The notes beneath the pieces were generated by a model, which saw nothing but the letters and a program-made list of their open reading frames with translations, had not been told where the DNA came from and did not search any database. From Streptomyces formicae (lineage in GTDB: Bacteria > Actinomycetota > Actinomycetes > Streptomycetales > Streptomycetaceae), in contig NZ_CP071872.1 in the NCBI RefSeq assembly GCF_022647665.1, positions 4,278,001 to 4,342,000 on the forward strand: 64,000 bases of DNA, given 5' to 3'. How positions within the stretch are numbered: the stretch's first letter is position 1; every line of letters begins with the position of its first letter. Position numbers and translations under genes: made by a program. This document shows positions 26,904 through 36,336 of the stretch, in pieces.

Positions 26904-28691
26904 ATGACGGAGGTCTCGGCGGGCAGAGCGATCAGCCGTCGCCGGCTGGGCGGCGGGGGGCTGGCACTGGGAGGAGCGCTGATGGTCGGAGCGTTCCCGG
27001 GCGGCGCCGCGGCGGCGGCCGCACCGGCGCCCCGGCACGGCCGCACGACGCTGCGGCGCGGCACCCCGGAGCAGGCCGGGCTGATCGCGGCGCACCTGGA
27101 CACGCTCGTCACGGACGCCGAGAGGTACCTCGCACCCTCCCCCAAGCACCCCTGGTACGCGGGCGCGGTGCTCCTCGCGGGCCGGGGCGGGACGGTGGCG
27201 CTGCACCGGCCGATCGGCATGGCGGTGCGGTACGCGGCGTACGACGCGACCACCGACACGGGCGTGGAGTTCCCGCCCGAGGAGCAGATCCCGATGGCCG
27301 AGGACACGGTCTTCGACCTCGCCTCCGTCTCCAAGCTGTTCACCTCGATCCTGGCCGTGCAGCAGATCGAGCGGGGCACGCTGGAGCTGGAGGAGCGGGT
27401 CGCCGCATACCTTCCGGAGTTCGGCGCCGCGGGCAAGCAGGACGTCACCGTACGGCAGTTGCTCACGCACACCTCCGGGTTCCGGGCGTGGATCCCGCTC
27501 TTCAAGGAACCCACCCGGGAGGGGCAGCTGCGGCTGCTGTGGAACGAGGCGCCGGCTAATCCGCCCGGCACCCGCTACCTGTACTCCGACCTCAATCTGA
27601 TCTCCCTCCAGCTGGTCCTGGAGGAGGTCACCGGCCGCCCTCTGGACGCGCTGCTCCACGACGAGATCACGGCTCCCCTCGGCATGCACCGCACGCGGTT
27701 CAACCCGCCGGCCTCCTGGCAGCCGAAGATCGCCGCGACCGAGGACGCACGGCTGCCGTGGTCGGGTCTGGAGCGCGGGCTGGTCTGGGGCGAGGTGCAC
27801 GACGAGAACGCGTACGGGTTCGGCGGGGTCGCGGGGCACGCCGGGGTGTTCTCGTGCGCGTGGGACCTGGCGGTGCTCGCGCGGACCCTGCTCAACGGCG
27901 GGGCGTACGGGCGGGCGAGGATCCTGTCCGATGAGTCGGTGGAGCTGATGTTCACGGACTTCAACACGGCGTTCCCCGGCGACGAGCACGGGCTCGGCTT
28001 CGAGCTGTACCAGCACTGGTACATGGGCGCGATGGCCACGCCGCGGACGGCAGGCCACACGGGGTTCACCGGCACGAGCCTCGTACTCGACCCGTCGACG
28101 GACTCGTTCCTCGTGGTGCTCGGCAACTCCGTCCATCCGGTGCGCAGTTGGCGCTCGGGGAGCGCGCCGCGGGTCGCCGCGGCGAACAACATGGCGCGCG
28201 CCGTCGCGGTGCGGCCCGCGCAGGGGCGTACCGCCTGGTTCTCCGGGATGGCGGGGGCGACGACGGCGACGCTGGCGCTGCCGGAGGTGAGGCCGGTGAC
28301 GGCGGACGCCCGGCTGCTCTGCGGCCTGTGGTGGGACACGGAGCCGGGGGCCGACAAGGTCTTCCTGGAGGCGTCGTCCGACGGCGGCGCGAGCTGGCAG
28401 CCGGTGCCGTTCACGACGGTGCGGGCCGGCCGGAGCCCCGAGCCCCACCCGGAGGGGTACGCCACCGGCTGGTCCGGCCGCCGCTGGCACCGCCTGGAGG
28501 CGCCGCTGACCGCGTGGCGCGGGCCGGTGCGGGTGCGGTGGCGGTACGCGACGGACCAGCTGTACGTGGGGCGGGGGGTGTACGTGGACGGGCTGCGGGT
28601 GGAGGACGGCGAGCGGGTGCTCTTCGACGAGCGTCGGGCGGGGGACGTGGGCCGGATCGAGGCGGTGGGGTGGACGGTGTCGTCCGACTGA
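26904..28691 (+). CDS. Tat-exported serine hydrolase (beta-lactamase class C / esterase family)
   Basis: 595 residues. The N-terminus has the twin-arginine signal SRRRLGGGGLALGGALMVG (11-29) followed by AAAAAAPAP. The beta-lactamase/PBP-like fold shows the nucleophile S141-V-S-K144, Y227-S-D and a HTGFTG segment (about 388) in the KTG position. The C-terminal 150 residues (VFLEASSDGGASWQPV) look like a beta-sandwich carbohydrate- or surface-binding module and are an addition to the usual catalytic domain. GGGAGG (26891-26896) lies 7 nt before the ATG. It is probably an extracellular esterase or D-aminopeptidase-like enzyme; beta-lactam resistance is not implied. Confidence 0.88.
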   Translation: MTEVSAGRAISRRRLGGGGLALGGALMVGAFPGGAAAAAAPAPRHGRTTLRRGTPEQAGLIAAHLDTLVTDAERYLAPSPKHPWYAGAVLLAGRGGTVALHRPIGMAVRYAAYDATTDTGVEFPPEEQIPMAEDTVFDLASVSKLFTSILAVQQIERGTLELEERVAAYLPEFGAAGKQDVTVRQLLTHTSGFRAWIPLFKEPTREGQLRLLWNEAPANPPGTRYLYSDLNLISLQLVLEEVTGRPLDALLHDEITAPLGMHRTRFNPPASWQPKIAATEDARLPWSGLERGLVWGEVHDENAYGFGGVAGHAGVFSCAWDLAVLARTLLNGGAYGRARILSDESVELMFTDFNTAFPGDEHGLGFELYQHWYMGAMATPRTAGHTGFTGTSLVLDPSTDSFLVVLGNSVHPVRSWRSGSAPRVAAANNMARAVAVRPAQGRTAWFSGMAGATTATLALPEVRPVTADARLLCGLWWDTEPGADKVFLEASSDGGASWQPVPFTTVRAGRSPEPHPEGYATGWSGRRWHRLEAPLTAWRGPVRVRWRYATDQLYVGRGVYVDGLRVEDGERVLFDERRAGDVGRIEAVGWTVSSD

Positions 28692-28701
28692 GCCGGGAGG
28701 G

Positions 28702-28738
28702 CGCCGGCGGGCGGTACGGCTCCCACCGCCCGCCGGCG
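28702..28738. terminator. Bidirectional hairpin between convergent genes
   Basis: CGCCGGCGGGCGGT and ACCGCCCGCCGGCG pair perfectly over 14 bp with a 9-nt loop, between the serine hydrolase stop (28691) and the flavoprotein stop (28771). Confidence 0.78.
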
Positions 28739-28770
28739 GCAGTCGCACCGCCCGCAGGGCGCGCCCGGCC

Positions 28771-30336
28771 CTACTTCCCCAGCGCCGCCATCGCCGCGTT
28801 GTGGCCCGGGATGCCGCTCACCCCGCCGCCGCGGACCGCTCCCGCGCCGCACAGGAGGACGTTGGGGTGGGCGGTTTCGACGCCCCACCGGCCCGTGGCG
28901 GCGTCCACCGCGTACGGGAAGGCCAGGTCCCGGTGGAAGATGTGGCCGCCGGGGAGCCGCAGGTCGCGTTCCAGGTCCAGAGGCGTCTTCGCCTCGATGC
29001 AGGGCTGTCCGGCCTCGTCGAGGGCGAGGCAGTCGGCGATCGGTTCGTCGAGGTGCGCGTCGAGCTCGGCGAGGGTGGCCTTGAGCAGGGCGTCGCGGGT
29101 GGCGTCGGGGGCGTCGGCGAAGAGCCGCGCGGGGGTGTGGAGGCCGAAGAGGGTCAGGGTCTGGAAGCCCTGGGCGGCGAGTTCGGGCGCGAGGATCGAG
29201 GGGTCGGTCAGGGAGTGGCAGTAGATCTCGGACGGGGGCGCCTCGGGGAGGCGGCCGGACGCGGCCTGGGCGTAGGCGGTGGCCAACTGGCCGTAGCCCT
29301 CGGCGATATGGAAGGTGCCGGAGAACGCCTGGCGCGGGTCGACCGCCCGGTCGCGCAGCCGCGGCAGCCGGCGCAGCAGCATGTTGACCTTGAGCTGGGC
29401 GCCCTCCGCGGGGACCGCGGGCGGCGCGTCGCCGAGGAGGGCGGCGAGCGCCTGTGGGGAGGCGTTGACGAGGACCTTGCGCGCGGCGACGGTGCCTTCG
29501 CCGTCGTCCGTGCGGAAGCGGACCTCGGCCGCCTCGCCGTCCGTCTCGATCCGGATCGCCTCGTGGCCGGTGACGATCTCCGCGCCGGCCCCGCGCGCGG
29601 CGCCGGCGAGCGCGTCGGTCAGCGCGCCCATGCCGCCGACGGGCACGTCCCAGTCGCCGGTGCCGTTGCCGATGACGTGGTAGAGGAAGCAGCGGTTCTG
29701 CACCAGTGAGGTGTCGTGGGCGTCGGCGAAGGTGCCGATGAGCGCATCGGTCAGGACGACCCCGCGGACCAGGTCGTGGGCGAACGTCTCCTCGATCGCG
29801 GCCCCGATCGGCTGCTCGAAGAGCATCCGCCACGCGTCCTCGTCGCCGATGCGCGCACGCAGTTCGTCCCGCGCGGGCAGCGGCTCGGTCAGCGTCGGGA
29901 AGACCCGCTCGGCGACGCGCCCGGTCATCGCGTAGAACGCCTGCCACGCCTCGTACTCGCGGTCGGACCCTGTCAGCGCCCGGAAGGAGTCCCGTGTGCC
30001 GTCGCCGCCGACCAGCAGCCCGGTGGGCCGGCCCTCGTGCACCGCCGGGGTGTACGAGGACACGGTCCGCTTGCGCACGGAGAAGTTCAGCCCGAGGTCG
30101 CGGACGATCTGCCGGGGCAGCAGGGACACCAGGTACGAGTAGCGGGAGAGGCGGGCGTCGACGCCGGCGAACGGGCGGGTGGAGACGGCCGCTCCCCCGG
30201 TGTGCCCGAGGCGCTCCAGGACGAGGACGGAGCGCCCGGAGCGGGCGAGATAGGCGGCGGCGACCAGTCCGTTGTGGCCACCGCCCACGATGACGGCGTC
30301 GTACACGGCTCGGGAGAACGCTTCGGCTGCGGGCAT
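28771..30336 (-). CDS. FAD-dependent oxidoreductase, phytoene desaturase-like (PYROXD2 type)
   Basis: 521 residues. The N-terminal Rossmann motif DAVIVGGGHNGLVAAAYLARSGRSVLVLE (about 12-40) binds FAD. NASPQALAALLG near 290 and the C-terminal FAD segment NVLLCGAGAVRGGGVSGIPGHNAA (about 490-515) match CrtI/PYROXD2-type amine-oxidase relatives. The ATG at 30336 is preferred to one five codons upstream, because the domain begins directly after it. No carotenoid synthase genes are nearby, so carotenoid desaturation is unlikely; the substrate is unknown. DUF2252 lies 54 bp upstream in the same direction. Confidence 0.85.
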   Translation of the reverse strand: MPAAEAFSRAVYDAVIVGGGHNGLVAAAYLARSGRSVLVLERLGHTGGAAVSTRPFAGVDARLSRYSYLVSLLPRQIVRDLGLNFSVRKRTVSSYTPAVHEGRPTGLLVGGDGTRDSFRALTGSDREYEAWQAFYAMTGRVAERVFPTLTEPLPARDELRARIGDEDAWRMLFEQPIGAAIEETFAHDLVRGVVLTDALIGTFADAHDTSLVQNRCFLYHVIGNGTGDWDVPVGGMGALTDALAGAARGAGAEIVTGHEAIRIETDGEAAEVRFRTDDGEGTVAARKVLVNASPQALAALLGDAPPAVPAEGAQLKVNMLLRRLPRLRDRAVDPRQAFSGTFHIAEGYGQLATAYAQAASGRLPEAPPSEIYCHSLTDPSILAPELAAQGFQTLTLFGLHTPARLFADAPDATRDALLKATLAELDAHLDEPIADCLALDEAGQPCIEAKTPLDLERDLRLPGGHIFHRDLAFPYAVDAATGRWGVETAHPNVLLCGAGAVRGGGVSGIPGHNAAMAALGK

Positions 30337-30390
30337 GCCCCTTCGTAACACGCGATCCCCGCCCGGGCCAGAGGCGGGCGGGGCCGCAGG

Positions 30391-31734
30391 TCAGACTCCC
30401 GTTGTGGCCTTGATCGCACCGGAGTCGACCGCCGCGCGCAGGTCGGTGTGGTCGGCGGCCGTGCGGTCGGCGTAGGCGAGGGCGAAGTCGGCCATGGCCC
30501 GGTCGAACCGGTCGGAGCCGCCGAGGTAGGCCGCGATCGCGACCCGCTCCCCGGACCTGGCGTGGGCGCGGGCGAGCGCCCGGCCGCACAGTCCGGCGTA
30601 GTCACGCAGCACGGACGGGGACATGTCGCCGATCTCCGCCGTCCCCTTCATGTCGCGCAGCTGCCGCCAGTAGAAGTGTCGGCCCTGGGGCCCGCTGACC
30701 CAGCCGAGGAAGATGTCGCTGGCCGCCTGGAGCAGCCGCTGGCCCGCCACGACGCGCTGGCCCTGGTGGCGGTAGGCCGACCGCGGCAGATGCGGTTCGA
30801 GCACGGACCGCTGGGCCTCCTTGATCTGGAGGAAGAGGGGGTCGTCGGTGTCCCGGCCGGTCAGCAGCGCCACGTAGCAGCGGGTGCCGACGCTGCCCAC
30901 GCCGACGACCTTGCGGGCCGCCTCGGTGAACCGGAACCGGTCGAGCAGGACCCGCCGGTCCTCGGGCAGGGTGCCGCGGTAGGCCCCGAGGATCTTGCGC
31001 ACCTCCGCGGCTTCCGGAAGGTCGAGCGCTTCGAGCAGCGGCGGGTCGTGGACGATGTGGCGCCGGCCTTCGCCGGTCAGCTCGGTGAGCTTGGCCACGG
31101 CCTGCAGGCTGGTGCGGCGGCGGGCCTTCGCCACCTGGGCCTCGAAGCGCTCACGGCGCAGTTTCCGCACGAGCGGGGCGATGTCGTCGGTGGTGATGCG
31201 CTCGTACCAGACGTCGAGTTCGCCGAGGCCGGCGAGGCGGGCCATCGTCGTCCGGTACGACTCGGCCGCCGCCTGGGCGGCGCGGCGGGCCTTCTCGTCC
31301 GGCTGCCCGTTGTCGCGTGCGGCCACGGCGACACTGGCGGCGAGCCGTTGCACGTCCCACTCGAAGGGTCCGGGCAGGGTCTCGTCGAAGTCGTTGAGGT
31401 CGAAGAGGAGCGTGCGTTCCGGAGAGGCGAAGACGCCGAAGTTCAGCAGATGGGCGTCGCCGCAGAGCTGGACGGTGAGGCCGGTGGTGGGCTGCGGGGC
31501 CAGGTCGGCGGCCATGACGGCGGGTGCGCCGCGCAGATACGCGAACGGCGATGCGGCCATGCGGCCGTAGCGGATGGGCACCAGCTCCGGCACCCGGCTC
31601 CTGGCCTGCTCCTCGAGGATGTCGAGCGGATCCGGCCGGTCCGCGCCGGGGATCCAGCTCCCGAGCGAGGAGCGGGGCACCTGTTTGCGTACGGAGCGGC
31701 CCCGCCGCACCTGTTCGGCCAGGTCCGGTGTCAT
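30391..31734 (-). CDS. DUF2252 family protein
   Basis: 447 residues. Characteristic stretches are RSVRKQVPRSSLG (about 15), YLRGAPAVMAADLA (about 68), CGDAHLLNFGVFASPERTLLFDLNDFDET (about 91-119), VGVGSVGTRCYVALL (about 275) and QIKEAQRSVLEPH (about 303). The GDAHLxNFG and FDxNDFD pattern resembles the catalytic core of the aminoglycoside-phosphotransferase/kinase superfamily, and DUF2252 members are thought to be kinase-like. No function has been shown. Possibly co-transcribed with the flavoprotein downstream. Confidence 0.9.
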   Translation of the reverse strand: MTPDLAEQVRRGRSVRKQVPRSSLGSWIPGADRPDPLDILEEQARSRVPELVPIRYGRMAASPFAYLRGAPAVMAADLAPQPTTGLTVQLCGDAHLLNFGVFASPERTLLFDLNDFDETLPGPFEWDVQRLAASVAVAARDNGQPDEKARRAAQAAAESYRTTMARLAGLGELDVWYERITTDDIAPLVRKLRRERFEAQVAKARRRTSLQAVAKLTELTGEGRRHIVHDPPLLEALDLPEAAEVRKILGAYRGTLPEDRRVLLDRFRFTEAARKVVGVGSVGTRCYVALLTGRDTDDPLFLQIKEAQRSVLEPHLPRSAYRHQGQRVVAGQRLLQAASDIFLGWVSGPQGRHFYWRQLRDMKGTAEIGDMSPSVLRDYAGLCGRALARAHARSGERVAIAAYLGGSDRFDRAMADFALAYADRTAADHTDLRAAVDSGAIKATTGV

Positions 31735-31891
31735 GGTGACAGTGTGCGGGCGGGCCGCGCGGCGCGACAGTCACGGGTGGACCGTCCGGGTGACCGGGGC
31801 GCCCGGCGCCCGGGCGTGGGTCCGGGCGTGGGTCAGGGGTGTGGAGTCCAGGGTATGCGGCGCGGGGGCGTACGGCGCCGGGGCGTACGGT

Positions 31892-34198
31892 TCAGCCGCC
31901 GTGGCCGCCGCGCTGCCGGCGCAGGGCCGCCACGCGCCGGTACAGCTCGACCGCCTCGCCTCCCCTGCCGAGCTGCTCCAGGCAGTGCGCCTCGTCGTTG
32001 CGGCTGGCCAGGGCGTCGGGATGGTCGGCGCCGAGCACGCGCTCGCGGGCCTCGGCAACCTGCCGGTAGACGGTGAGGGCGTCGCCCCAGCGGCCGAGCC
32101 AGCCGAGACCGACGGCGACCTCGCGGCGGCTGACGAGCGTGTCGGGATGGTCGGGGCCCAGCACCCGCTCCCGGATCGTGCAGACGTCCCGGGCCTCGGC
32201 GAGCGCCTCCTCCCAGCGGGCGAGCCGCCCGAGGTTCACGCCGAGGCCGTGCCGGGCGCGCAGGGTCTCGGGGTCGGCCGGGCCGTGTGCGCGGGTGCGG
32301 TCGCCGACGAGCGCGCGGTAGAGCTCCAGGGCCTCGGCGCTGCGGCCGAGGCGGCCGAGGCTGATGCCCACCTCGTAGCGGGCGGAGAGCGTGTCGGGGT
32401 GGTCGGGCCCGAGGACCTGGGCGCGGGCAGCCGAGATGTCCCGGTAGAGCTGCAGCGCCTCCTGCCAGCGGCCCAACTGGCCGAGGGCGTAGGCCACTTC
32501 GTAACGGGTGACGAGGGTGTCCGGGTGCTCGGGCCCGAGCACCCGGGCGCGGGCGGCGGCCACCTCGTACGCCATCCGGTAGGAGTCCTCCAGGCGGCCG
32601 AGGCGGCTCAGATTGAAGGCGAGGTTGTGCCGGCAGCGCAGGGTGTCCGGGTGGTCGGGCCCCATGGTCCGCTCGCGCGAGGCGAGCACCGCCGCGTACA
32701 CCTGGTGGGCCTCGAAGTGGCGGCCCAGTCCGCCCAGTACGTACGCCGTCTCCTGGCGCGCGGCCAGGGTCTCGGGGTGGTCGGGGCCCAGGGTGCGCTC
32801 GCGGCCCTCGGCGACGCGGCCGAACTCGCGCAGGGCGTCCGCCGTGCGTCCGGTCCTGCTGAGGGTGAAGCCGACCTCGTAGCGGCTGGCGAGGGTGTCG
32901 GGGTGGTCGGGTCCGAGCGCGTGCTCGCGCTCGGCGGCGACCGCGCGGTGCACCTCGCCCGCCTCCTCCCAGCGGCCGAGCCTGCCCAGACTGAGGCCCG
33001 CGTTGTGGCGGCTGGTGAGGACGGCGAGCAGTTCGGGCGGCGGGGTGGGACGTTCGGGGCGGGGCCGCTGCACGGGTACCGGTGCGCGCAGGCCGATGCC
33101 GGTGGTCCACTCGCCCGTGATGCCCGCTGTGTAGTCCGGCGGGGTCGGACGGAGCGTGCCGGCTCCGGCGGCCTTGTGGCCGGTGGTCATGCCGCACGTC
33201 CACGACGGCAGGCGGCGCTCGGACGGGTGCTCGGGCCCGGACCCGTGCTCGGGCTCCGACGCGTGCTCGGGTTCCGATGCGTGCTCGGGTTCCGATGCGT
33301 GCTGCCGCTGGGCCGGGACGACGGCCGGGCGCTCGGTTCCGGCCGTGGACCGCGCGGCGGCGGTGAACCGGCGGCGCAGGTCCTTGGCGTCGGCGGGCCG
33401 GCCTTCCGGCACCTTGGCGAGCAGGTCGAGGACGATCCGGTCGATGAAGGCGGGCAGTTCGGCGCGGTGCTTGCGCAGCGGCTCGGGCAGCGTGTCGCGG
33501 TGCCCGACGAGGACGGCCCAGGTGTCGTCGAGGTCGAACGGCGGGGCTCCGGTGGCGATCTCGTACAGCACACAGCCCAGTGAGTAGAGGTCGCTGCGGT
33601 GGTCGACGTGGCCGCCGCTGATCTGCTCGGGCGACATGTAGTGCGGGGTCCCCATGGCGATGCCGGTGCCGGTGAGCCGTGAGGTGAAGCCGATGTCGTG
33701 GCCGAGGCGGGCGATGCCGAAGTCGCAGATCTTCACCGTGCCGTCGGTGAGACGCATGATGTTGGCAGGTTTCAGGTCCCGGTGGACGATGCCCTGTTCA
33801 TGGGTGTAGGCGAGGGCGTCGGCGACCTGCTCGGTGATGTCGACGATGTCGGGCACGGAGAGCGGGTGCTGCTTGTTGTCCTCCAGGAGCTGGCTGAGGT
33901 TGCGGCCTTCCAGCAGCTCCATCACCAGATAGAGCACGCCTTCGTGCTCGCCGAAGTCATGGACGACGGTGACCCCGCGGTGCTGGAGCGCGGCGGCGAC
34001 CCGGGCCTCTCTGCGGAATCGCTCGCGCAGGACCCCGGCGAAGGACCGGTCGTGCTGCGGCCCCAGCGGTTTGAGGCATTTGACCGCGACACGCCGTCCC
34101 AGTGACTCATCGCGGGCCCGCCACACCTCGCCCATGCCGCCGCGCCCGATCACATCGAGCAGCCGGTACCGGCCCTGGATCAGCCTGGTGTCCGCCAT
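31892..34198 (-). CDS. Serine/threonine protein kinase with C-terminal TPR array
   Basis: 768 residues. The Hanks-type kinase domain (about 10-275) is complete: glycine loop GRGGMGEVW, VAVK (Lys40), HRDLKPAN (Asp141), DFG (159-161), activation loop to GTPHYMSPEQ. A low-complexity linker (about 300-330) repeats the hexad HASEPE, encoded by 18-bp repeats at about 33232-33305. The C-terminal half is a kinesin-light-chain-like TPR array with a 42-residue period; eight copies of a GPDHPDTL-type loop are visible. There are no transmembrane or PASTA segments, so it is cytoplasmic and the TPRs probably bind partners. It is last in an operon: its ATG overlaps the MpaB gene by 19 bp. Confidence 0.93.
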   Translation of the reverse strand: MADTRLIQGRYRLLDVIGRGGMGEVWRARDESLGRRVAVKCLKPLGPQHDRSFAGVLRERFRREARVAAALQHRGVTVVHDFGEHEGVLYLVMELLEGRNLSQLLEDNKQHPLSVPDIVDITEQVADALAYTHEQGIVHRDLKPANIMRLTDGTVKICDFGIARLGHDIGFTSRLTGTGIAMGTPHYMSPEQISGGHVDHRSDLYSLGCVLYEIATGAPPFDLDDTWAVLVGHRDTLPEPLRKHRAELPAFIDRIVLDLLAKVPEGRPADAKDLRRRFTAAARSTAGTERPAVVPAQRQHASEPEHASEPEHASEPEHGSGPEHPSERRLPSWTCGMTTGHKAAGAGTLRPTPPDYTAGITGEWTTGIGLRAPVPVQRPRPERPTPPPELLAVLTSRHNAGLSLGRLGRWEEAGEVHRAVAAEREHALGPDHPDTLASRYEVGFTLSRTGRTADALREFGRVAEGRERTLGPDHPETLAARQETAYVLGGLGRHFEAHQVYAAVLASRERTMGPDHPDTLRCRHNLAFNLSRLGRLEDSYRMAYEVAAARARVLGPEHPDTLVTRYEVAYALGQLGRWQEALQLYRDISAARAQVLGPDHPDTLSARYEVGISLGRLGRSAEALELYRALVGDRTRAHGPADPETLRARHGLGVNLGRLARWEEALAEARDVCTIRERVLGPDHPDTLVSRREVAVGLGWLGRWGDALTVYRQVAEARERVLGADHPDALASRNDEAHCLEQLGRGGEAVELYRRVAALRRQRGGHGG
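33232..33305. repeat. 18-bp tandem repeats inside the kinase gene
   Basis: About four copies of an 18-bp unit (GCGTGCTCGGGTTCCGAT on the plus strand) encode the repeated HASEPE hexad of the kinase linker. The period is a multiple of three, so copy number can change without breaking the frame. Confidence 0.75.
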
Positions 34199-35097
34199 CG
34201 CGTGCTGTCGCCCCCGTCGGTCTGCTGCGCCCTCCCCGGCCCGCCGTCCAGTATGGCCGCCTGACTGCGGAGTTTGTACGGTGCGGGCCTGCTGCCGGGC
34301 CCGAGTCGCTCCATCGCCCTCAGGATGTGACCCGGTGGGAGCTGCCAGCGCAGCCGGGCGGGGATGCAGCGCAACACCTTGCCGGTGGCGGCGAGTTGGC
34401 GGGTGACCCGCTCGGGCGGGGGCGCGGGGCGACCGTACAGCTCATGGGCGTACGGGGGCAGCGCGTTGTACGCGAGCGCCGCCACGCGCCGCCAGAGCAG
34501 TTCACGCGCCGGTACGAGCAGGGGGTGGATCGGCGGCCGGCGCAGGAAGTCGTCGACGGTGCGCGCGTCGTCCCCGGCGGCGAGCCCGGGCCGTACGGCG
34601 GTGAAGTAGCCGGCGAGCTCGGCGGCGGTGGCCGGCACACGGTCCGGGTCGAGGCCGACGAGCCGGGCGCTCTCGCGGTGTTCGGCGATGTAGCGGTCGG
34701 CCTGGGCGTCGCTGAGGGGGAAGCCGGAGCGGCGTGCGACGCTCAGGTACGAGTCGGTCTCGGCGCAGTGCACCCACAGCAGCAGCTCGGGGTCGTCGAC
34801 GCCCAGCATCCGGTGGATCTTGCGGACGCGGGCGCCCGCGCGTTCGGCGGCGCCGGTGGTGCCGTAGGTGAGCGTGCCGACGAAGTCAGCCGTGCGCATG
34901 AGGCGGCCCCAGGCGTCCTTGCGGCCCCTCTGCCTGTTGAACGCAGCGGAGTTGGTCAGGACGCCGCGGACGGCCCTGGGGTGCAGCGCCTGGAGGTAGA
35001 GCGCGCGGACGCCGGCGATCCACATCATGGGGTCGCCGTGCATCTGCCAGGTGACCGACCCGGGGCCGAAGAGCCCGGGGTCGCGGTCGGGGTCCAT
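34180..35097 (-). CDS. MpaB-family oxygenase (DUF2236)
   Basis: 305 residues, helical. It opens with FGPGSVTWQMHGDPMMWIAGVRALYLQALHPRAVRGV, where the HP motif and nearby His match the haem-ligating region of the family, which includes latex-clearing protein and fungal MpaB. RTADFVGTLTYG (about 69) and WVHCAETDSYL (about 108) are also diagnostic. It starts 9 bp after the acyl-CoA dehydrogenase stop and overlaps the kinase start, so all three share a transcript. Known members cleave C=C bonds of isoprenoids; here the substrate is unknown. Confidence 0.9.
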   Translation of the reverse strand: MDPDRDPGLFGPGSVTWQMHGDPMMWIAGVRALYLQALHPRAVRGVLTNSAAFNRQRGRKDAWGRLMRTADFVGTLTYGTTGAAERAGARVRKIHRMLGVDDPELLLWVHCAETDSYLSVARRSGFPLSDAQADRYIAEHRESARLVGLDPDRVPATAAELAGYFTAVRPGLAAGDDARTVDDFLRRPPIHPLLVPARELLWRRVAALAYNALPPYAHELYGRPAPPPERVTRQLAATGKVLRCIPARLRWQLPPGHILRAMERLGPGSRPAPYKLRSQAAILDGGPGRAQQTDGGDSTRWRTPG

Positions 35098-35106
35098 CTC
35101 TCGACG

Positions 35107-36297
35107 TTAACGCCGTACGCGGGGCATGCCGAGTCCGATCCAGGAGATGATCTCGCGCTGGATCTCGTTGTTGCCGCCGCCGAAGGTGAAGATCACGGCG
35201 GAGCGGTAGCCGCGCTCCAGCTCGCCGTGGAGGACGGCGCCCGCCGAGCCCTCCTTGAGCGCGCCCGCGGCGCCGACGATCTCCATCAGCCAGGCGTAGG
35301 CGTCGCGGCGCGCCTCGGAGCCGTACACCTTGACGGCGGAGGCGTCCTGCGGGGTGAGGCTCCCGTCCTGGACGGCGCCCACCATCTGCCAGTTGAGCAG
35401 CTTCATCGCATCGAGCCTGGCGTGGGTGCGGGCGAGCCGGCCGCGGACCCAGCCGAGGTCGATGACGCGGCGCCCGTCGGCGAGCTTGGTGCCGGCCGCC
35501 CAGCGCTGGACGTCGTGGAGGGCGCGGATGGCCATGGTGCCGTGGGCGGCGAGGGTGACCCGCTCGTGGTTGAGCTGGTTGGTGATCAGCCGCCAGCCCT
35601 TGTTCTCCTCGCCGACGCGGCGGGTGACGGGGACGCGGATGTTCTCGTAGTAGCTGGCGGTGGTGTCGTGGGAGGCGAGGGTGTTGATGACGGTGCAGGA
35701 GTAGCCCGGTTCGGAGGTCGGGACGAGCAGCATGGTGATGCCCTTGTGCGGCGGGGCGTCCGGGTCGGTGCGGACGGCGAGCCACACCCAGTCGGCGGTG
35801 TCGCCGTTGGTGGTCCAGATCTTCTGCCCGTCGACCGTGTAGTGGCCGGTGGCCTCGTCGCCGTGGCGCACGGCGCGGGTCTTCAGCGCGGCGAGGTCGG
35901 TGCCGGCGTCGGGCTCGCTGTAACCGATGGCGAAGTCGATCTCGCCGGAGAGGATCCGGGGCAGGAAGTACGCCTTCTGCTCTTCGGTGCCGTACTGCAT
36001 GATCGTCGGGCCGACGGTGTTGAGCGCCATCAGGGGCAGCGGTACGCCCGCCTGGGCCGCCTCGTCGAAGAAGATGAACTGCTCCATCGGGCTCAGCCCG
36101 CGGCCGCCGTACTCCTCGGGCCAGCCGACGCCGAGCCAGCCGTCGGCCCCGAGACGGCGGATGGTCTCGCGGTAGAAGCGCTTCTGGGCGGCGGGGTCCG
36201 CGTAGCGGGCGTACGCGTTGTCGGGGACGAGCCCGTCGAAGTACGCACGCAGCTCGGCGCGCAACTGCTGCTGCTCAGGCGTGTATTCGAGGTGCAC
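35107..36297 (-). CDS. Acyl-CoA dehydrogenase
   Basis: 396-residue flavoenzyme that introduces the alpha-beta double bond in acyl-CoA. GYSEPDAGTDLAALKTRA (about 124-141) is the flavin/substrate signature, KIWTTNGDTADWVWLAVRT (about 158) the second, and the C-terminal segment FTFGGGNNEIQREIISWIGLGMPR closes the fold. The GTG at 36297 is chosen because GGAGGG lies directly upstream and VHLEYTPEQQQLRAELR is the usual N-terminus. The frame is open to 36483, but that part crosses the promoter. First gene of the operon with MpaB and the kinase. It resembles FadE types of actinobacterial sterol or fatty-acid clusters. Confidence 0.93.
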   Translation of the reverse strand: MHLEYTPEQQQLRAELRAYFDGLVPDNAYARYADPAAQKRFYRETIRRLGADGWLGVGWPEEYGGRGLSPMEQFIFFDEAAQAGVPLPLMALNTVGPTIMQYGTEEQKAYFLPRILSGEIDFAIGYSEPDAGTDLAALKTRAVRHGDEATGHYTVDGQKIWTTNGDTADWVWLAVRTDPDAPPHKGITMLLVPTSEPGYSCTVINTLASHDTTASYYENIRVPVTRRVGEENKGWRLITNQLNHERVTLAAHGTMAIRALHDVQRWAAGTKLADGRRVIDLGWVRGRLARTHARLDAMKLLNWQMVGAVQDGSLTPQDASAVKVYGSEARRDAYAWLMEIVGAAGALKEGSAGAVLHGELERGYRSAVIFTFGGGNNEIQREIISWIGLGMPRVRR

Positions 36298-36336
36298 GGC
36301 CCCTCCAGGCGTGGTCGTCGCTGCGGCGGCACAGAG

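Noticed and set aside
26904..28691. Antibiotic-resistance beta-lactamase
   Set aside because: The SxxK/YxD/HTG pattern, Tat signal and extra C-terminal module fit esterase-type serine hydrolases; resistance cannot be inferred.
28771..30336. Carotenoid phytoene desaturase
   Set aside because: The FAD motifs fit, but no crtE, crtB or other carotenoid genes are present, and the PYROXD2-like C-terminus fits better.
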